A DNA stretch of 10,753 bases from an uncultured Pelosinus sp. (GCA_900550105.1 URQW01000090.1:1-10753), one strand, 5' to 3'; counted from the stretch's first letter, positions 1 through 7,398 are shown. Numbers and translations: made by a program. The notes: generated from the sequence alone by a model not told the origin.

Positions 1-192
1 CAATTTGCTAAGACGAATATTATTGCCTTAGATTACGATCCAGGCGCAAGTGAGGTAAATCAACTGAACCGTTTGAAGCTTATGCTGGCTACTGCTTTTG
101 AAGCGGAACGAACTTTACAAGAGCAAGAGCTTTCTGTTGGTACAACTGGCGTCTTGTCACCGGAAAATATGGATGCTTTGTATGAAACTTGA
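1..192 (+). CDS. C-terminal end of a 2-hydroxyacyl-CoA dehydratase activator-like protein (5' truncated by window edge)
   Basis: The reading frame is open from base 1 and stops with TGA at 190-192, leaving the last 63 residues of a longer protein. The segment IIALDYDPGASEVNQLNRLK followed by LMLATAFE resembles, from memory, the C-terminal end of large acyl-CoA dehydratase activase-related proteins (the BadF/BadG/HgdC ATPase plus DUF2229 group). Such proteins use ATP hydrolysis to push an electron from a reduced [4Fe-4S] cluster into 2-hydroxyacyl-CoA or benzoyl-CoA-type dehydratases. The catalytic and cluster-binding parts lie outside the window, so the assignment rests only on this tail. The next gene starts 29 bases downstream with no terminator between them, so co-transcription is likely. 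The substrate cannot be deduced. Confidence 0.55.
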   Translation, partial: QFAKTNIIALDYDPGASEVNQLNRLKLMLATAFEAERTLQEQELSVGTTGVLSPENMDALYET

Positions 193-221
193 ACATAAAA
201 GAGATGAAAGGAGGAAGGCCT

Positions 222-851
222 ATGCGATGTGAGCACGATCATAAACAGTCGACAAGAGAAAAAATTCTTTTGGCAGCGTTGGATCTGATTGGTAGGGAAG
301 GCGTGCAGCAAGTTACAACCCGGAAAATTGCTGCAGCGGCGGAAGTCAATGTGGCCGCTGTAAACTATTATTTTGGTTCAAAAGATAATGTAATTAACGA
401 GGCTCTTGTGATTTTAACAAATCGTCTAACGAAATCTTTTTGCTGTTTAGAAGATGTTTCATTGGAACCGGAAGAACGATTACGGCGCTTTCTCTATAGT
501 TATGCTGAAGCTACCTTAGAGCATGCCGATATATTTCGTAACTTTATGCACCAAATGACAAATTATGGCGAAGTGACTTTTGAATATCGCGAATTTATGC
601 GTCGCGTTGGTTGGGAGACTTTGAAGGTAGTACTGCGGGATATTACGGGGATTGAAGCGGACTCTGTTTTAAATATGAAAATTTTTCAACTCTTTAGCAG
701 TTTGGAATTTCCAGTGCTATTAGGCGAGCAAATGCGCGAGCTATGTACCTTTGACTATGAAAATCCAGGAGATCGCCGTCAGTATGTCGAATTATTACTT
801 GTATCCCTGATTCAACCGCAGAAAATAGCTTTAAGCAGAAAAGAGGCATAA
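222..851 (+). CDS. TetR/AcrR-family transcriptional regulator
   Basis: This is a 209-residue protein of typical TetR size. The N-terminal DNA-binding domain covers about residues 11-60: TREKILLAALDLIGREG (helix 1), then a helix-turn-helix with VTTRKIAAAAEVNVAAVNYYF at about 31-51 and the usual SKDNVINEAL continuation. The rest is the helical ligand-binding and dimerisation domain, whose inducer is unknown. I chose ATG 222 because AAAGGAGG at 207-214 sits 7 bases upstream; a TTG at 189 in the same frame would lie upstream of this site and overlap the previous stop. The gene follows the activator-like gene closely and is followed after 21 bases by the YitT gene, so it probably belongs to their operon and may regulate it. 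I saw no clear palindromic operator just upstream of the gene. Confidence 0.9.
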   Translation: MRCEHDHKQSTREKILLAALDLIGREGVQQVTTRKIAAAAEVNVAAVNYYFGSKDNVINEALVILTNRLTKSFCCLEDVSLEPEERLRRFLYSYAEATLEHADIFRNFMHQMTNYGEVTFEYREFMRRVGWETLKVVLRDITGIEADSVLNMKIFQLFSSLEFPVLLGEQMRELCTFDYENPGDRRQYVELLLVSLIQPQKIALSRKEA

Positions 852-872
852 ATGACATAAAGGAGGATGAAT

Positions 873-1742
873 TTGAAAAAAAATATGAGTGTTAAAAACA
901 AGGTGCTGCAAAATATCAAAAAATATTTACTTTTGTTTGTGGGAGCAATTATCGCTTCTATCGGTCTAGAAATTTTTTTAGTTCCCAATGATATTATTGA
1001 TGGCGGTGTTGTGGGCATATCCATTATGGCCAGCCATTTGACCGGATACCCTTTGGGTTTCTTTCTCATTTTGCTCAATCTGCCGTTTTTATATTTGGGA
1101 TATAAGCAGATTGGCGCATCTTTTACAATTGCTACGGCGTTTTCAATTGCCTCACTTTCCTATTGGGTAAGTATCTTCTTGCCGATTCCAGAATTAACGC
1201 ATGATTTATTTTTAGCTGCTGTTTTCGGCGGGATTATACTAGGACTTGGCGTGGGACTCATTATTCGTTCCGGCGGATCGCTTGATGGAACGGAAATTGT
1301 AGCAATTTTACTTGATAAACGTACCAGCTTTTCTGTTGGGGAAGTGGTCATGTTTTTCAATCTGTTCATTTTAACAAGTGCTGGCTTTGTATTTAGTTGG
1401 GATAAGGCAATGTATTCGCTGGTAGCTTACTTTATTGCTTTTAAAGTGATTGATGTAACAATTGAAGGTCTGAATGAATCAAAAGCGGTGTTAATTGTTT
1501 CGGAGCAGCCTGATGAAATTGCGGATGCCCTGATGGCGCGACTCGGCAGGGGAGTAACAATTCTTCATGGTGAAGGCGGTTTTACGAAAGAAAAGAAAAA
1601 TGTTTTATATTCTGTTGTTACTCGCCTAGAAATAGCCAAATTAAAATCAATTGTTGATGAAATTGATGATAGTGCTTTTGTAACGATTAACGATGTCCAT
1701 GATGTAATGGGCGGACGATTCAAGAAAAAAGCAATCCATTAA
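873..1742 (+). CDS. YitT-family integral membrane protein with C-terminal DUF2179 domain
   Basis: The protein has 289 residues. Hydrophobic segments at about residues 19-37, 46-56, 61-76, 84-103, 112-131, 157-174 and 180-197 suggest five to six membrane spans. Family-like motifs are NDIIDGGVVGIS at 39-50 and RSGGSLDGTEI at 132-142, two related glycine-rich turns typical of YitT repeats. From about residue 203 (SKAVLIVSEQ) to the end is a soluble DUF2179 domain containing GRGVTILHGEGGF and ending VHDVMGGRFKKK. The family is widespread in Firmicutes; its transport or signalling role is not established. The start is TTG 873: AGGAGG at 861-866 is 6 bases upstream, whereas ATG 867 abuts the site and ATG 885 is 18 bases away. 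Spacing of 21 bases from the TetR stop suggests translational coupling in one operon, which ends at the terminator downstream. Confidence 0.88.
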   Translation: MKKNMSVKNKVLQNIKKYLLLFVGAIIASIGLEIFLVPNDIIDGGVVGISIMASHLTGYPLGFFLILLNLPFLYLGYKQIGASFTIATAFSIASLSYWVSIFLPIPELTHDLFLAAVFGGIILGLGVGLIIRSGGSLDGTEIVAILLDKRTSFSVGEVVMFFNLFILTSAGFVFSWDKAMYSLVAYFIAFKVIDVTIEGLNESKAVLIVSEQPDEIADALMARLGRGVTILHGEGGFTKEKKNVLYSVVTRLEIAKLKSIVDEIDDSAFVTINDVHDVMGGRFKKKAIH

Positions 1743-1751
1743 AATAGACAG

Positions 1752-1800
1752 AAAACCTAGACAATTCCCTCTAAAATAGGGATGTCTAGGTTTTATTTTG
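1752..1800 (+). terminator. Rho-independent terminator after the YitT gene
   Basis: A 12-bp perfect stem pairs AAAACCTAGACA (1752-1763) with TGTCTAGGTTTT (1783-1794). It is extended by TCCCT/AGGGA (1766-1770 with 1778-1782) across a 2-base bulge, with a 7-base loop. A T-rich run follows at 1791-1799. It lies 9 bases after the YitT stop and should end the activator-tetR-yitT transcript. The A-rich left arm means it could also work for transcription from the other strand, but no minus-strand gene is present. Confidence 0.85.
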
Positions 1801-1913
1801 TAAACTTATCATAATAAAAAAGGTTTTATTTGTTTCTGATTGCATTTTGTAATAAAAGAGAAAATTCGAAATTGACGCAAGTGATTTTCTTTTTGTACGT
1901 TGTATTTTGTATC

Positions 1914-1942
1914 TATTATATCAGTAAAATCTGTGATAGAAT
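1914..1942 (+). promoter_or_regulatory. Possible nifJ promoter (extended -10)
   Basis: TAGAAT at 1937-1942 matches the sigma-A -10 box at five of six positions and is preceded by TGA (1934-1936), the extended -10 arrangement. The -35 position, TATTAT at 1914-1919 with 17-base spacing, is poor, so the call depends on the extended -10. It lies within an AT-rich tract between the terminator and nifJ. Initiation near 1949 would give a leader of about 175 bases. Other weak boxes exist in this AT-rich stretch, so the exact start is uncertain. Confidence 0.4.
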
Positions 1943-1944
1943 GA

Positions 1945-1998
1945 ACTCAATCGTATGTGGGTATGTTTGAATACAATCACTCATACGGCGATCAGAGT
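1945..1998 (+). promoter_or_regulatory. Extended imperfect inverted repeat / hairpin in nifJ leader
   Basis: TCGTATG (1951-1957) pairs with CATACG-G-CGA (1982-1991, one bulged G). Outside it, ACTC (1945-1948) can pair with GAGT (1995-1998). Inside it are a G-C pair (1959/1980) after a T-T mismatch and a GTAT/ATAC stem (1961-1964 with 1971-1974) around a 6-base loop. Together these could form a long RNA hairpin near the predicted transcript start, or the symmetric CGTATG/CATACG half-sites could be a protein operator. No known riboswitch or regulator consensus is recognised. Confidence 0.4.
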
Positions 1999-2032
1999 GG
2001 ATAATTTTAGTAGTAAGTGTTTTCTTAGAAGC

Positions 2033-2049
2033 AGGAGTTTATGACTCCT
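2033..2049 (+). promoter_or_regulatory. Short perfect hairpin in nifJ leader
   Basis: AGGAGT (2033-2038) and ACTCCT (2044-2049) form a 6-bp perfect stem with a 5-base loop TTATG. TTTTCT (2020-2025) and AGAAAA (2052-2057) could add an outer helix. The left arm contains a GGAG core resembling a ribosome binding site that would be masked by the stem, but no reading frame begins just after it. The remaining bases 1801-1913 are AT-rich and hold no gene; bases 2058-2110 contain competing short pairings, ATAAAC (2058-2063) with GTTTAT (2085-2090) and GTGG with CCAC. Confidence 0.4.
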
Positions 2050-2123
2050 TTAGAAAAATAAACAAGTGGGACGCATTTACTCCGGTTTATCCACCAAAAT
2101 TGCAAAGAAAGAAGGATGTATTC

Positions 2124-5100
2124 ATGGCAAAAATGAAAACCATGGATGGAAACACAGCTGCAGCTTATATTTCTTATGCATTTACAGATGTGGCAGCGAT
2201 CTATCCTATCACACCTTCGTCTCCAATGGCTGAACATGTAGACGAATGGGTAGCAAAAGACCAGAAAAACCTTTTCGGACAACCAGTGAAAGTCGTAGAA
2301 ATGCAGTCAGAAGCTGGCGCCGCCGGAGCGGTTCACGGGTCATTGCAAGCAGGGGCGTTAACGACGACTTATACTGCTTCGCAAGGTTTATTGCTCATGA
2401 TTCCGAACATGTACAAAATTGCTGGTGAATTACTGCCTTGCGTATTTCATGTAAGTGCCAGAGCCCTGGCAGCCAATTCTTTGAACATTTTTGGCGATCA
2501 TCAGGATGTTATGGCTGCGAGACAGACCGGTTTTGCTTTGCTTGCTGAAAGCAGTGTACAACAGGTTATGGATCTTAGCGCAGTAGCTCATCTTTCCGCA
2601 ATTAAAGGACGTGTTCCTTTCGTAAACTTCTTTGATGGATTTAGAACTTCTCATGAAATTCAAAAGATTGAAGTCCTTGATTATGCTGATCTTGACAAAA
2701 TGCTTGATCGTGAAGCAGTAAATGCTTTCAGAAGAAGAGCTTTAAACCCTGATCATCCAGTTGTTCGTGGTACGGCGCAAAATCCGGACATTTATTTCCA
2801 GGAAAGAGAAGTTTCCAATAAATGCTACGAAGCAATTCCGGCTATTGTTGAAGATTATATGGCACAGATTAGTAAAGTAACAGGCCGTGAATATCATTTA
2901 TTTAATTACTATGGAGCAGAAGATGCAGATCGTTTGATCATCGCTATGGGTTCTGCTTGCGAAACGATAGAAGAAACTGTTGATTACTTAATGGCGAAGG
3001 GCGAAAAAGTCGGTTTACTGACAGTTCATTTATATCGTCCATTCTCCCTGGAACATTTCTTTAAATATATTCCTAAAACAGTGAAGAAAATTGCTGTTCT
3101 TGATCGTACGAAAGAACCAGGCTCCTTAGCTGAACCGCTTTATCTTGATGTTAAGAGCGCTTTCTATGGTAAAGATTGGCAACCGATGATTGTTGGCGGC
3201 CGTTATGGTCTTGGCTCGAAAGAAGTTGTTCCTGCCAATATCGCTGCTGTTTATGACAATCTGAAAGCAGATCAGCCGAAAGATGGTTTCACAATCGGTA
3301 TTAATGATGATGTAACCTTTAAATCGATCGCTCCTGCTGCTGATATTGATGCAACGCTTCCTGGTACGAAAGCTTGTAAGTTCTGGGGTCTTGGTTCTGA
3401 TGGTACGGTTGGCGCTAATAAGAGTGCAATCAAAATTATCGGTGACCATACTGACATGTATGCTCAGGGATATTTCGCGTATGATTCGAAAAAATCCGGC
3501 GGTATTACTGTATCACATTTGCGTTTTGGTAAAAAACCGATTAAATCGCCTTATCTCGTTGATAAAGCCGATTTCGTCGCTTGCCACAACCAGTCTTATG
3601 TTGATAAATATGATGTACTTGCTGGCCTTAAGAAAAACGGCACTTTCCTTCTGAACACTATTTGGGGTCAGGATGAAGTGGAAGAACATTTACCAAACTT
3701 CATGAAACGCTACATTGCTAATAACAACATTAGCTTCTATACGCTGAATGCTGTTAAGATTGCCCAGGAAATTGGTCTTGGCGGTCGCGTTAACATGATT
3801 ATGCAATCGGCTTTCTTTAAACTGGCTGACATTATTCCAGTTGAAGATGCAGTAAAATATCTGAAAGACGCTGTTGTTTCTTCCTATGGCAAAAAAGGCC
3901 AGAAGGTTGTTGACATGAACAATGCCGCTATTGATCGCGGGATTGAATCCATTGTGAAAGTCAATGTACCTGAAAGCTGGAAAACCATTGCTGACAGAAC
4001 AGAAGACATTCAGAAAATGGAATGTGCTTGCAGTAGCACAGCTACGAAAGAAGTACCTGAATTCATCACGAAACTTCTTGTTCCGATGAATCGTCAAGAA
4101 GGCGACGCACTTCCTGTCAGCGCTTTTGTTGGTATGGAAGACGGTACGTTCCCTGTAGGTACTTCCGCTTATGAAAAACGTGGTATTGCTATTAATGTTC
4201 CTGAATGGCAGCTCGATAAATGTATCCAATGTAACCAATGCGCTTACGTTTGCCCTCATGCTGTAATTCGTCCGGTACTGGCAACTGCAGCTGAAGTAGA
4301 TATGGCTCCAGAAGGTTTCGCTACGAAACCGGCTGTTGGCGCTAAAGATCTTCAGTTTAGAATTGCTGTTTCTCCGCTTGACTGTACTGGTTGCGGCAAC
4401 TGTGCACAGGTTTGCCCAGCTAAAGAAAAAGCGCTTGTTATGCAGCCGCTTAGCACGCAGCTTGGTCAAGAACCGCTGTGGGATTATGCTCAGTCCTTAG
4501 CTCCGAAAGATAACCCTATGAATAAACAAACTGTAAAAGGCAGCCAGTTCGAACAGCCTCTGCTCGAATTCTCCGGCGCTTGCGCAGGTTGCGGCGAAAC
4601 GCCTTATGCAAAACTTGTTACGCAGCTTTATGGCGATCGCATGATGATCTCCAATGCTACAGGCTGTTCCTCCATCTGGGGCGCTAGTGCACCAGCAATG
4701 CCTTATACAACGAACCACAGAGGCCATGGTCCTTCTTGGGCTAACTCCCTCTTTGAAGACAATGCTGAATATGGCTTTGGCATGTATTTAGGTACAAAAC
4801 AAGTTCGTGAAAAAGTTTCCACCGATATGCAGGCTGCTATTGCTGCTGGCATCAGTGCTGAACTTAGCGCTGCTTTCACGGACTGGATTGAAAACTTTGC
4901 TAACAGCAATGGAACTCGCGAACGGGCTGATAAATTGATCGCTCTTCTCGAAGCTGAAAAAGGTTCGAATGCTCTCTTAAATGAAATTTATGAAAACAAA
5001 GACTTCTTCGTGAAAAGATCTCACTGGATCTTCGGTGGTGACGGTTGGGCTTATGATATCGGTTTCGGCGGCCTTGACCATGTACTTGCTTCTGGTGAAG

Positions 5101-5663
5101 ATGTTAATGTTCTCGTATTTGATACCGAAGTATACTCTAATACAGGCGGTCAGTCTTCCAAATCGACTCCGACTGCAGCTATTGCACAATTTGCTGCCAG
5201 CGGTAAGAGAACGAAGAAAAAAGATCTTGGCATGATGGCTATGAGCTATGGTTATGTTTATGTTGCTCAGATTTCTATGGGCGCAGACAAAAACCAAACC
5301 TTAAAAGCAATTGCTGAAGCAGAAGCTTATCCAGGACCTTCCTTGATTATTGCTTATGCTCCTTGTATCAACCATGGTATTAAAGGCGGCATGGGTGTTA
5401 GCCAGCTTGAAGCTAAAAAGGCAGTTGAATCAGGTTACTGGGCGATGTACAGATTTAATCCTGAACTGAAAGAACAGGGTAAAAATCCATTTGCTCTCGA
5501 TTCCAAAGAACCTGTAAGCGACTTTAAAGAATTCCTCATGGGCGAAGTTCGTTATGCTTCTCTTAAAAAGGCATTCCCAGAAATTGCTGATAAACTGTTC
5601 GATAAAACCGAAAAAGACGCCAAGGATAGATTGGCGGGCTATAAAAAATTGGCTTCTGAATAA
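2124..5663 (+). CDS. nifJ: Pyruvate:ferredoxin (flavodoxin) oxidoreductase, single-chain
   Basis: This cytoplasmic homodimeric-type enzyme of 1179 residues oxidatively decarboxylates pyruvate with CoA to acetyl-CoA and CO2 while reducing ferredoxin. All domains of one-chain PFORs are present in order: the N-terminal pyruvate-binding domain with YPITPSSP at 27-34 (Thr30 is the likely substrate contact); the gamma domain around SGGITVSHLRFG; an EKR segment ending in YEKRGIAINVPEW; a two-cluster ferredoxin domain with Cys700, 703, 706, 710 and Cys754, 757, 760, 764; and the TPP domain with GDGWAYDIGFGG (971-982) and DTEVYSNTGGQ (1000-1010). The ligands for the third, proximal [4Fe-4S] cluster are Cys820, 823, 848 and 1081. 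Size is close to Moorella-type PFOR and shorter than the Desulfovibrio form with a C-terminal extension. ATG 2124 is chosen for GAAGGA at 2111-2116. The gene is monocistronic, with a long leader and its own terminator. Confidence 0.98.
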   Translation: MAKMKTMDGNTAAAYISYAFTDVAAIYPITPSSPMAEHVDEWVAKDQKNLFGQPVKVVEMQSEAGAAGAVHGSLQAGALTTTYTASQGLLLMIPNMYKIAGELLPCVFHVSARALAANSLNIFGDHQDVMAARQTGFALLAESSVQQVMDLSAVAHLSAIKGRVPFVNFFDGFRTSHEIQKIEVLDYADLDKMLDREAVNAFRRRALNPDHPVVRGTAQNPDIYFQEREVSNKCYEAIPAIVEDYMAQISKVTGREYHLFNYYGAEDADRLIIAMGSACETIEETVDYLMAKGEKVGLLTVHLYRPFSLEHFFKYIPKTVKKIAVLDRTKEPGSLAEPLYLDVKSAFYGKDWQPMIVGGRYGLGSKEVVPANIAAVYDNLKADQPKDGFTIGINDDVTFKSIAPAADIDATLPGTKACKFWGLGSDGTVGANKSAIKIIGDHTDMYAQGYFAYDSKKSGGITVSHLRFGKKPIKSPYLVDKADFVACHNQSYVDKYDVLAGLKKNGTFLLNTIWGQDEVEEHLPNFMKRYIANNNISFYTLNAVKIAQEIGLGGRVNMIMQSAFFKLADIIPVEDAVKYLKDAVVSSYGKKGQKVVDMNNAAIDRGIESIVKVNVPESWKTIADRTEDIQKMECACSSTATKEVPEFITKLLVPMNRQEGDALPVSAFVGMEDGTFPVGTSAYEKRGIAINVPEWQLDKCIQCNQCAYVCPHAVIRPVLATAAEVDMAPEGFATKPAVGAKDLQFRIAVSPLDCTGCGNCAQVCPAKEKALVMQPLSTQLGQEPLWDYAQSLAPKDNPMNKQTVKGSQFEQPLLEFSGACAGCGETPYAKLVTQLYGDRMMISNATGCSSIWGASAPAMPYTTNHRGHGPSWANSLFEDNAEYGFGMYLGTKQVREKVSTDMQAAIAAGISAELSAAFTDWIENFANSNGTRERADKLIALLEAEKGSNALLNEIYENKDFFVKRSHWIFGGDGWAYDIGFGGLDHVLASGEDVNVLVFDTEVYSNTGGQSSKSTPTAAIAQFAASGKRTKKKDLGMMAMSYGYVYVAQISMGADKNQTLKAIAEAEAYPGPSLIIAYAPCINHGIKGGMGVSQLEAKKAVESGYWAMYRFNPELKEQGKNPFALDSKEPVSDFKEFLMGEVRYASLKKAFPEIADKLFDKTEKDAKDRLAGYKKLASE

Positions 5664-5679
5664 GTCAAAGCAAAAAGAG

Positions 5680-5711
5680 AACCGCCGCGGTTATCGCGGC
5701 GGTTTCTTTGT
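5680..5711 (+). terminator. Rho-independent terminator after nifJ
   Basis: AACCGCCGCG (5680-5689) pairs perfectly with CGCGGCGGTT (5695-5704) around the loop GTTAT, followed by a T-rich tail at 5703-5711. The stem is unusually GC-rich for this window and lies 16 bases after the nifJ stop. It should isolate nifJ from the EcsC-family gene downstream. Confidence 0.93.
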
Positions 5712-5758
5712 TTGTAGGCAGATTTAGCAGGAGCCCTTTTATTTGTTGCCGAACCAAT

Positions 5759-5770
5759 ACATAATTATGT
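5759..5770. promoter_or_regulatory. Perfect 12-base palindrome upstream of the EcsC-family gene
   Basis: ACATAATTATGT is a perfect palindrome 22 bases before the start codon at 5793. It overlaps a -10-like CATAAT at 5760-5765; the -35 region upstream (TTTTAT at 5737-5742, or TTGCCG at 5746-5751 for a later -10) is weak. It could be an operator overlapping a promoter, but AT-rich palindromes of this length also arise by chance. Confidence 0.25.
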
Positions 5771-5792
5771 TATGTAGGGAGTCGATTATCTG

Positions 5793-6740
5793 ATGCTGGA
5801 CAAATATGAAGAGACCGTGCTAGTGGAGATTGCCCGTCATATTGTAGAACCGGGATCGTTAGTTAAAGTGGCTGGTTTAGTTGCTCGCCCGTTAGAAAGT
5901 GTCCTGTCGACAGTCCGATCAGGTAATAATCCTTTGATACAACGTGTAGAAAAAACGGTAAGCCAGGCGGCACAGCGTGGGATCGAAAAAGTGATTACTA
6001 CGGCAGGTTCCTTCACTAAAGAAATGAATATTTTGCAGCAGTATCAAAAAAATCGTATCTATCTGGCGTCGCTTGGTGATATTAAAAATTTACGACTTGA
6101 GTATATTGATAAAGTAGCCGCTGCTTATACGTGGGATAATCGAGCCCTGATCGGTGCGGAAGGAGTCGTTATGGGGGCTGCTACTGCGTTAGCCGAAGGT
6201 AGTATAATTGGTACAGCAGCTGTTCCTGCTTTAATTACAGCTGATGTTTCTTTATCGTTTGCCTTTTTGGCAAGAGCCGTTTGTCAGACGTCCGCAATCT
6301 ATGGCTATGCTCCGCGTGATCCGTTACATTTACCGCATTTACTTGCGGCGTTAGTACCGCATCAGAGCTTGACAGAAGAGAGTTATTTTGCTGGTAAGGG
6401 GTTAGCGGTTCAGGCCATTTTACAGTCAAAGCAGTTTTTGTTGCAAAATGCTGGTCGCGCGATGGAAGAAAAACTGTTAAGACAGCAAGCGCCACAACTC
6501 TTAAGATTGATCACTTTTGTTCTTTCGCGAGTTGGATTATTGATTACGGAGAAAGAACTTGCTCTGCTGCTGCCGGTGGCAGGGGCTGCTTTAAATAGTG
6601 GCGCCAATCTTTTGTTTCAAGAGATTACGAAAAAAGCTGCGAAAGATTATTTTCGCCTTCTTTTCTTAGAAGATCGCTATGGTTCAGAACTGATTCAAAA
6701 TCGCTTAGCCCTAGAAATCGAACGGTTACGGCGACAATGA
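5793..6740 (+). CDS. EcsC-family protein
   Basis: The 315-residue product resembles the EcsC family (PF12787 type), named for the third gene of the Bacillus ecs ABC-transporter locus; the biochemical role of these proteins is unknown. Family-like features are an amphipathic N-terminal helical part with AAQRGIEKVITTAG at about 59-72, and an alanine/glycine-rich hydrophobic core at about 120-170 (GAATALAEGSIIGTAAVPAL, then SFAFLARAVCQTSAIYGYAPRDP). The hydrophobic stretches are short and suggest membrane association rather than clear multi-pass insertion; there is no signal peptide. The ATG at 5793 is preceded by TAGGGAG (5776-5782), a modest ribosome binding site with rather long spacing. No EcsA/EcsB transporter genes are adjacent. 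No terminator follows, so read-through into the HD gene 85 bases later is possible. Confidence 0.75.
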   Translation: MLDKYEETVLVEIARHIVEPGSLVKVAGLVARPLESVLSTVRSGNNPLIQRVEKTVSQAAQRGIEKVITTAGSFTKEMNILQQYQKNRIYLASLGDIKNLRLEYIDKVAAAYTWDNRALIGAEGVVMGAATALAEGSIIGTAAVPALITADVSLSFAFLARAVCQTSAIYGYAPRDPLHLPHLLAALVPHQSLTEESYFAGKGLAVQAILQSKQFLLQNAGRAMEEKLLRQQAPQLLRLITFVLSRVGLLITEKELALLLPVAGAALNSGANLLFQEITKKAAKDYFRLLFLEDRYGSELIQNRLALEIERLRRQ

Positions 6741-6741
6741 C

Positions 6742-6770
6742 TTTTCATTATAGCGTAAAAGGAGTATACT
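6742..6770 (+). promoter_or_regulatory. Possible promoter for the HD-domain gene and hydE
   Basis: TTTTCA (6742-6747) and TATACT (6765-6770) are separated by 17 bases and match the sigma-A consensus at four and five of six positions. The site begins just after the EcsC-family stop. Initiation near 6777 would give a leader of about 50 bases before ATG 6826. AT-rich alternatives such as TATTAT at about 6791 are less well spaced. Confidence 0.4.
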
Positions 6771-6825
6771 ATTTTAGAAAACTTGATATTTATTATAAAA
6801 CAGAAAGAAGTCGTGGAGTGACACT

Positions 6826-7398
6826 ATGAAAGAACGGTTTATTTCTTTGTTGCAACAGGTAGAACGCAATGGCATTGAAGAATTTATTGCCTACCTTGAA
6901 CAGGATACAGATTTTTTTTCCGCACCAGCCAGTGCGTATCATCATGGGAATTATATGGGAGGCCTTGTTGACCATTCCGTAGCTGTATATGATAATCTTG
7001 TAAAAATTATTGAAACTTTTGACTTGAGTCAGCGTTATGATAAAGAGACTTTAATTTTATCCGCTTTATTGCATGATTTATGTAAAGCAAATTTCTATCG
7101 TAAAGTGCTCAGAAATCGTAAGAATGAAAAAACAGGTCAGTGGGAAAAGGTTGAGATTTATGAAATTAATGATCAGTTTCCTATTGGCCATGGTGAAAAA
7201 TCAGTGATTCTGTTAAGCCGCTATATTGCGTTGACCGAAGACGAAATGCTCGCAATTCGCTGGCATATGGGTGGTTTTGATGATGCGGCTAGAGCGTATA
7301 CAGGTGGGCAGAGCTTGTCAAAAGCGATGAAATCGACGCCGCTTGTGGCTGCGTTGCATATGGCTGATATGGCAACTTGCTATTTTAAAGGAGTTTAA
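6826..7398 (+). CDS. HD-domain metal-dependent phosphohydrolase
   Basis: The 190-residue soluble protein consists almost entirely of one HD domain. Visible ligands in order are His50 (GGLVDHSVAVYDNL), His83-Asp84 (SALLHDLCKANFYRK), His122 (PIGHGEKSV), His147 (AIRWHMGGFD) and Asp181 (ALHMADMATCYF). This H...HD...H...H...D pattern is typical of HD proteins that bind two metal ions and hydrolyse phosphomonoesters or nucleotides, but the substrate cannot be read from the sequence. There is no sensor, RelA/SpoT synthetase, GYP or nucleic-acid-binding domain. ATG 6826 follows a GTGGAG site at 6812-6817. The gene is 69 bases upstream of hydE with no terminator between, so the two are probably co-transcribed; whether the HD protein acts in hydrogenase maturation is unknown. 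Confidence 0.85.
   Translation: MKERFISLLQQVERNGIEEFIAYLEQDTDFFSAPASAYHHGNYMGGLVDHSVAVYDNLVKIIETFDLSQRYDKETLILSALLHDLCKANFYRKVLRNRKNEKTGQWEKVEIYEINDQFPIGHGEKSVILLSRYIALTEDEMLAIRWHMGGFDDAARAYTGGQSLSKAMKSTPLVAALHMADMATCYFKGV

Noticed and set aside
2066..2085. GGGACGCA followed closely by CTCCGG in the nifJ leader, resembling the core of the GEMM-I (cyclic di-GMP) riboswitch.
   Set aside because: The partner elements are missing: no GCAAACC segment, no GNRA-capped stem before it, and too little room (about 40 bases) before the ribosome binding site for the second helix. An Rfam scan would settle it; I treat the likeness as chance.
3690..4469. Open minus-strand frame of 259 codons inside nifJ.
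   Set aside because: It lies wholly antisense to conserved nifJ domains including the ferredoxin cysteines, its translation resembles no family I know, and no ribosome binding site or promoter supports it.
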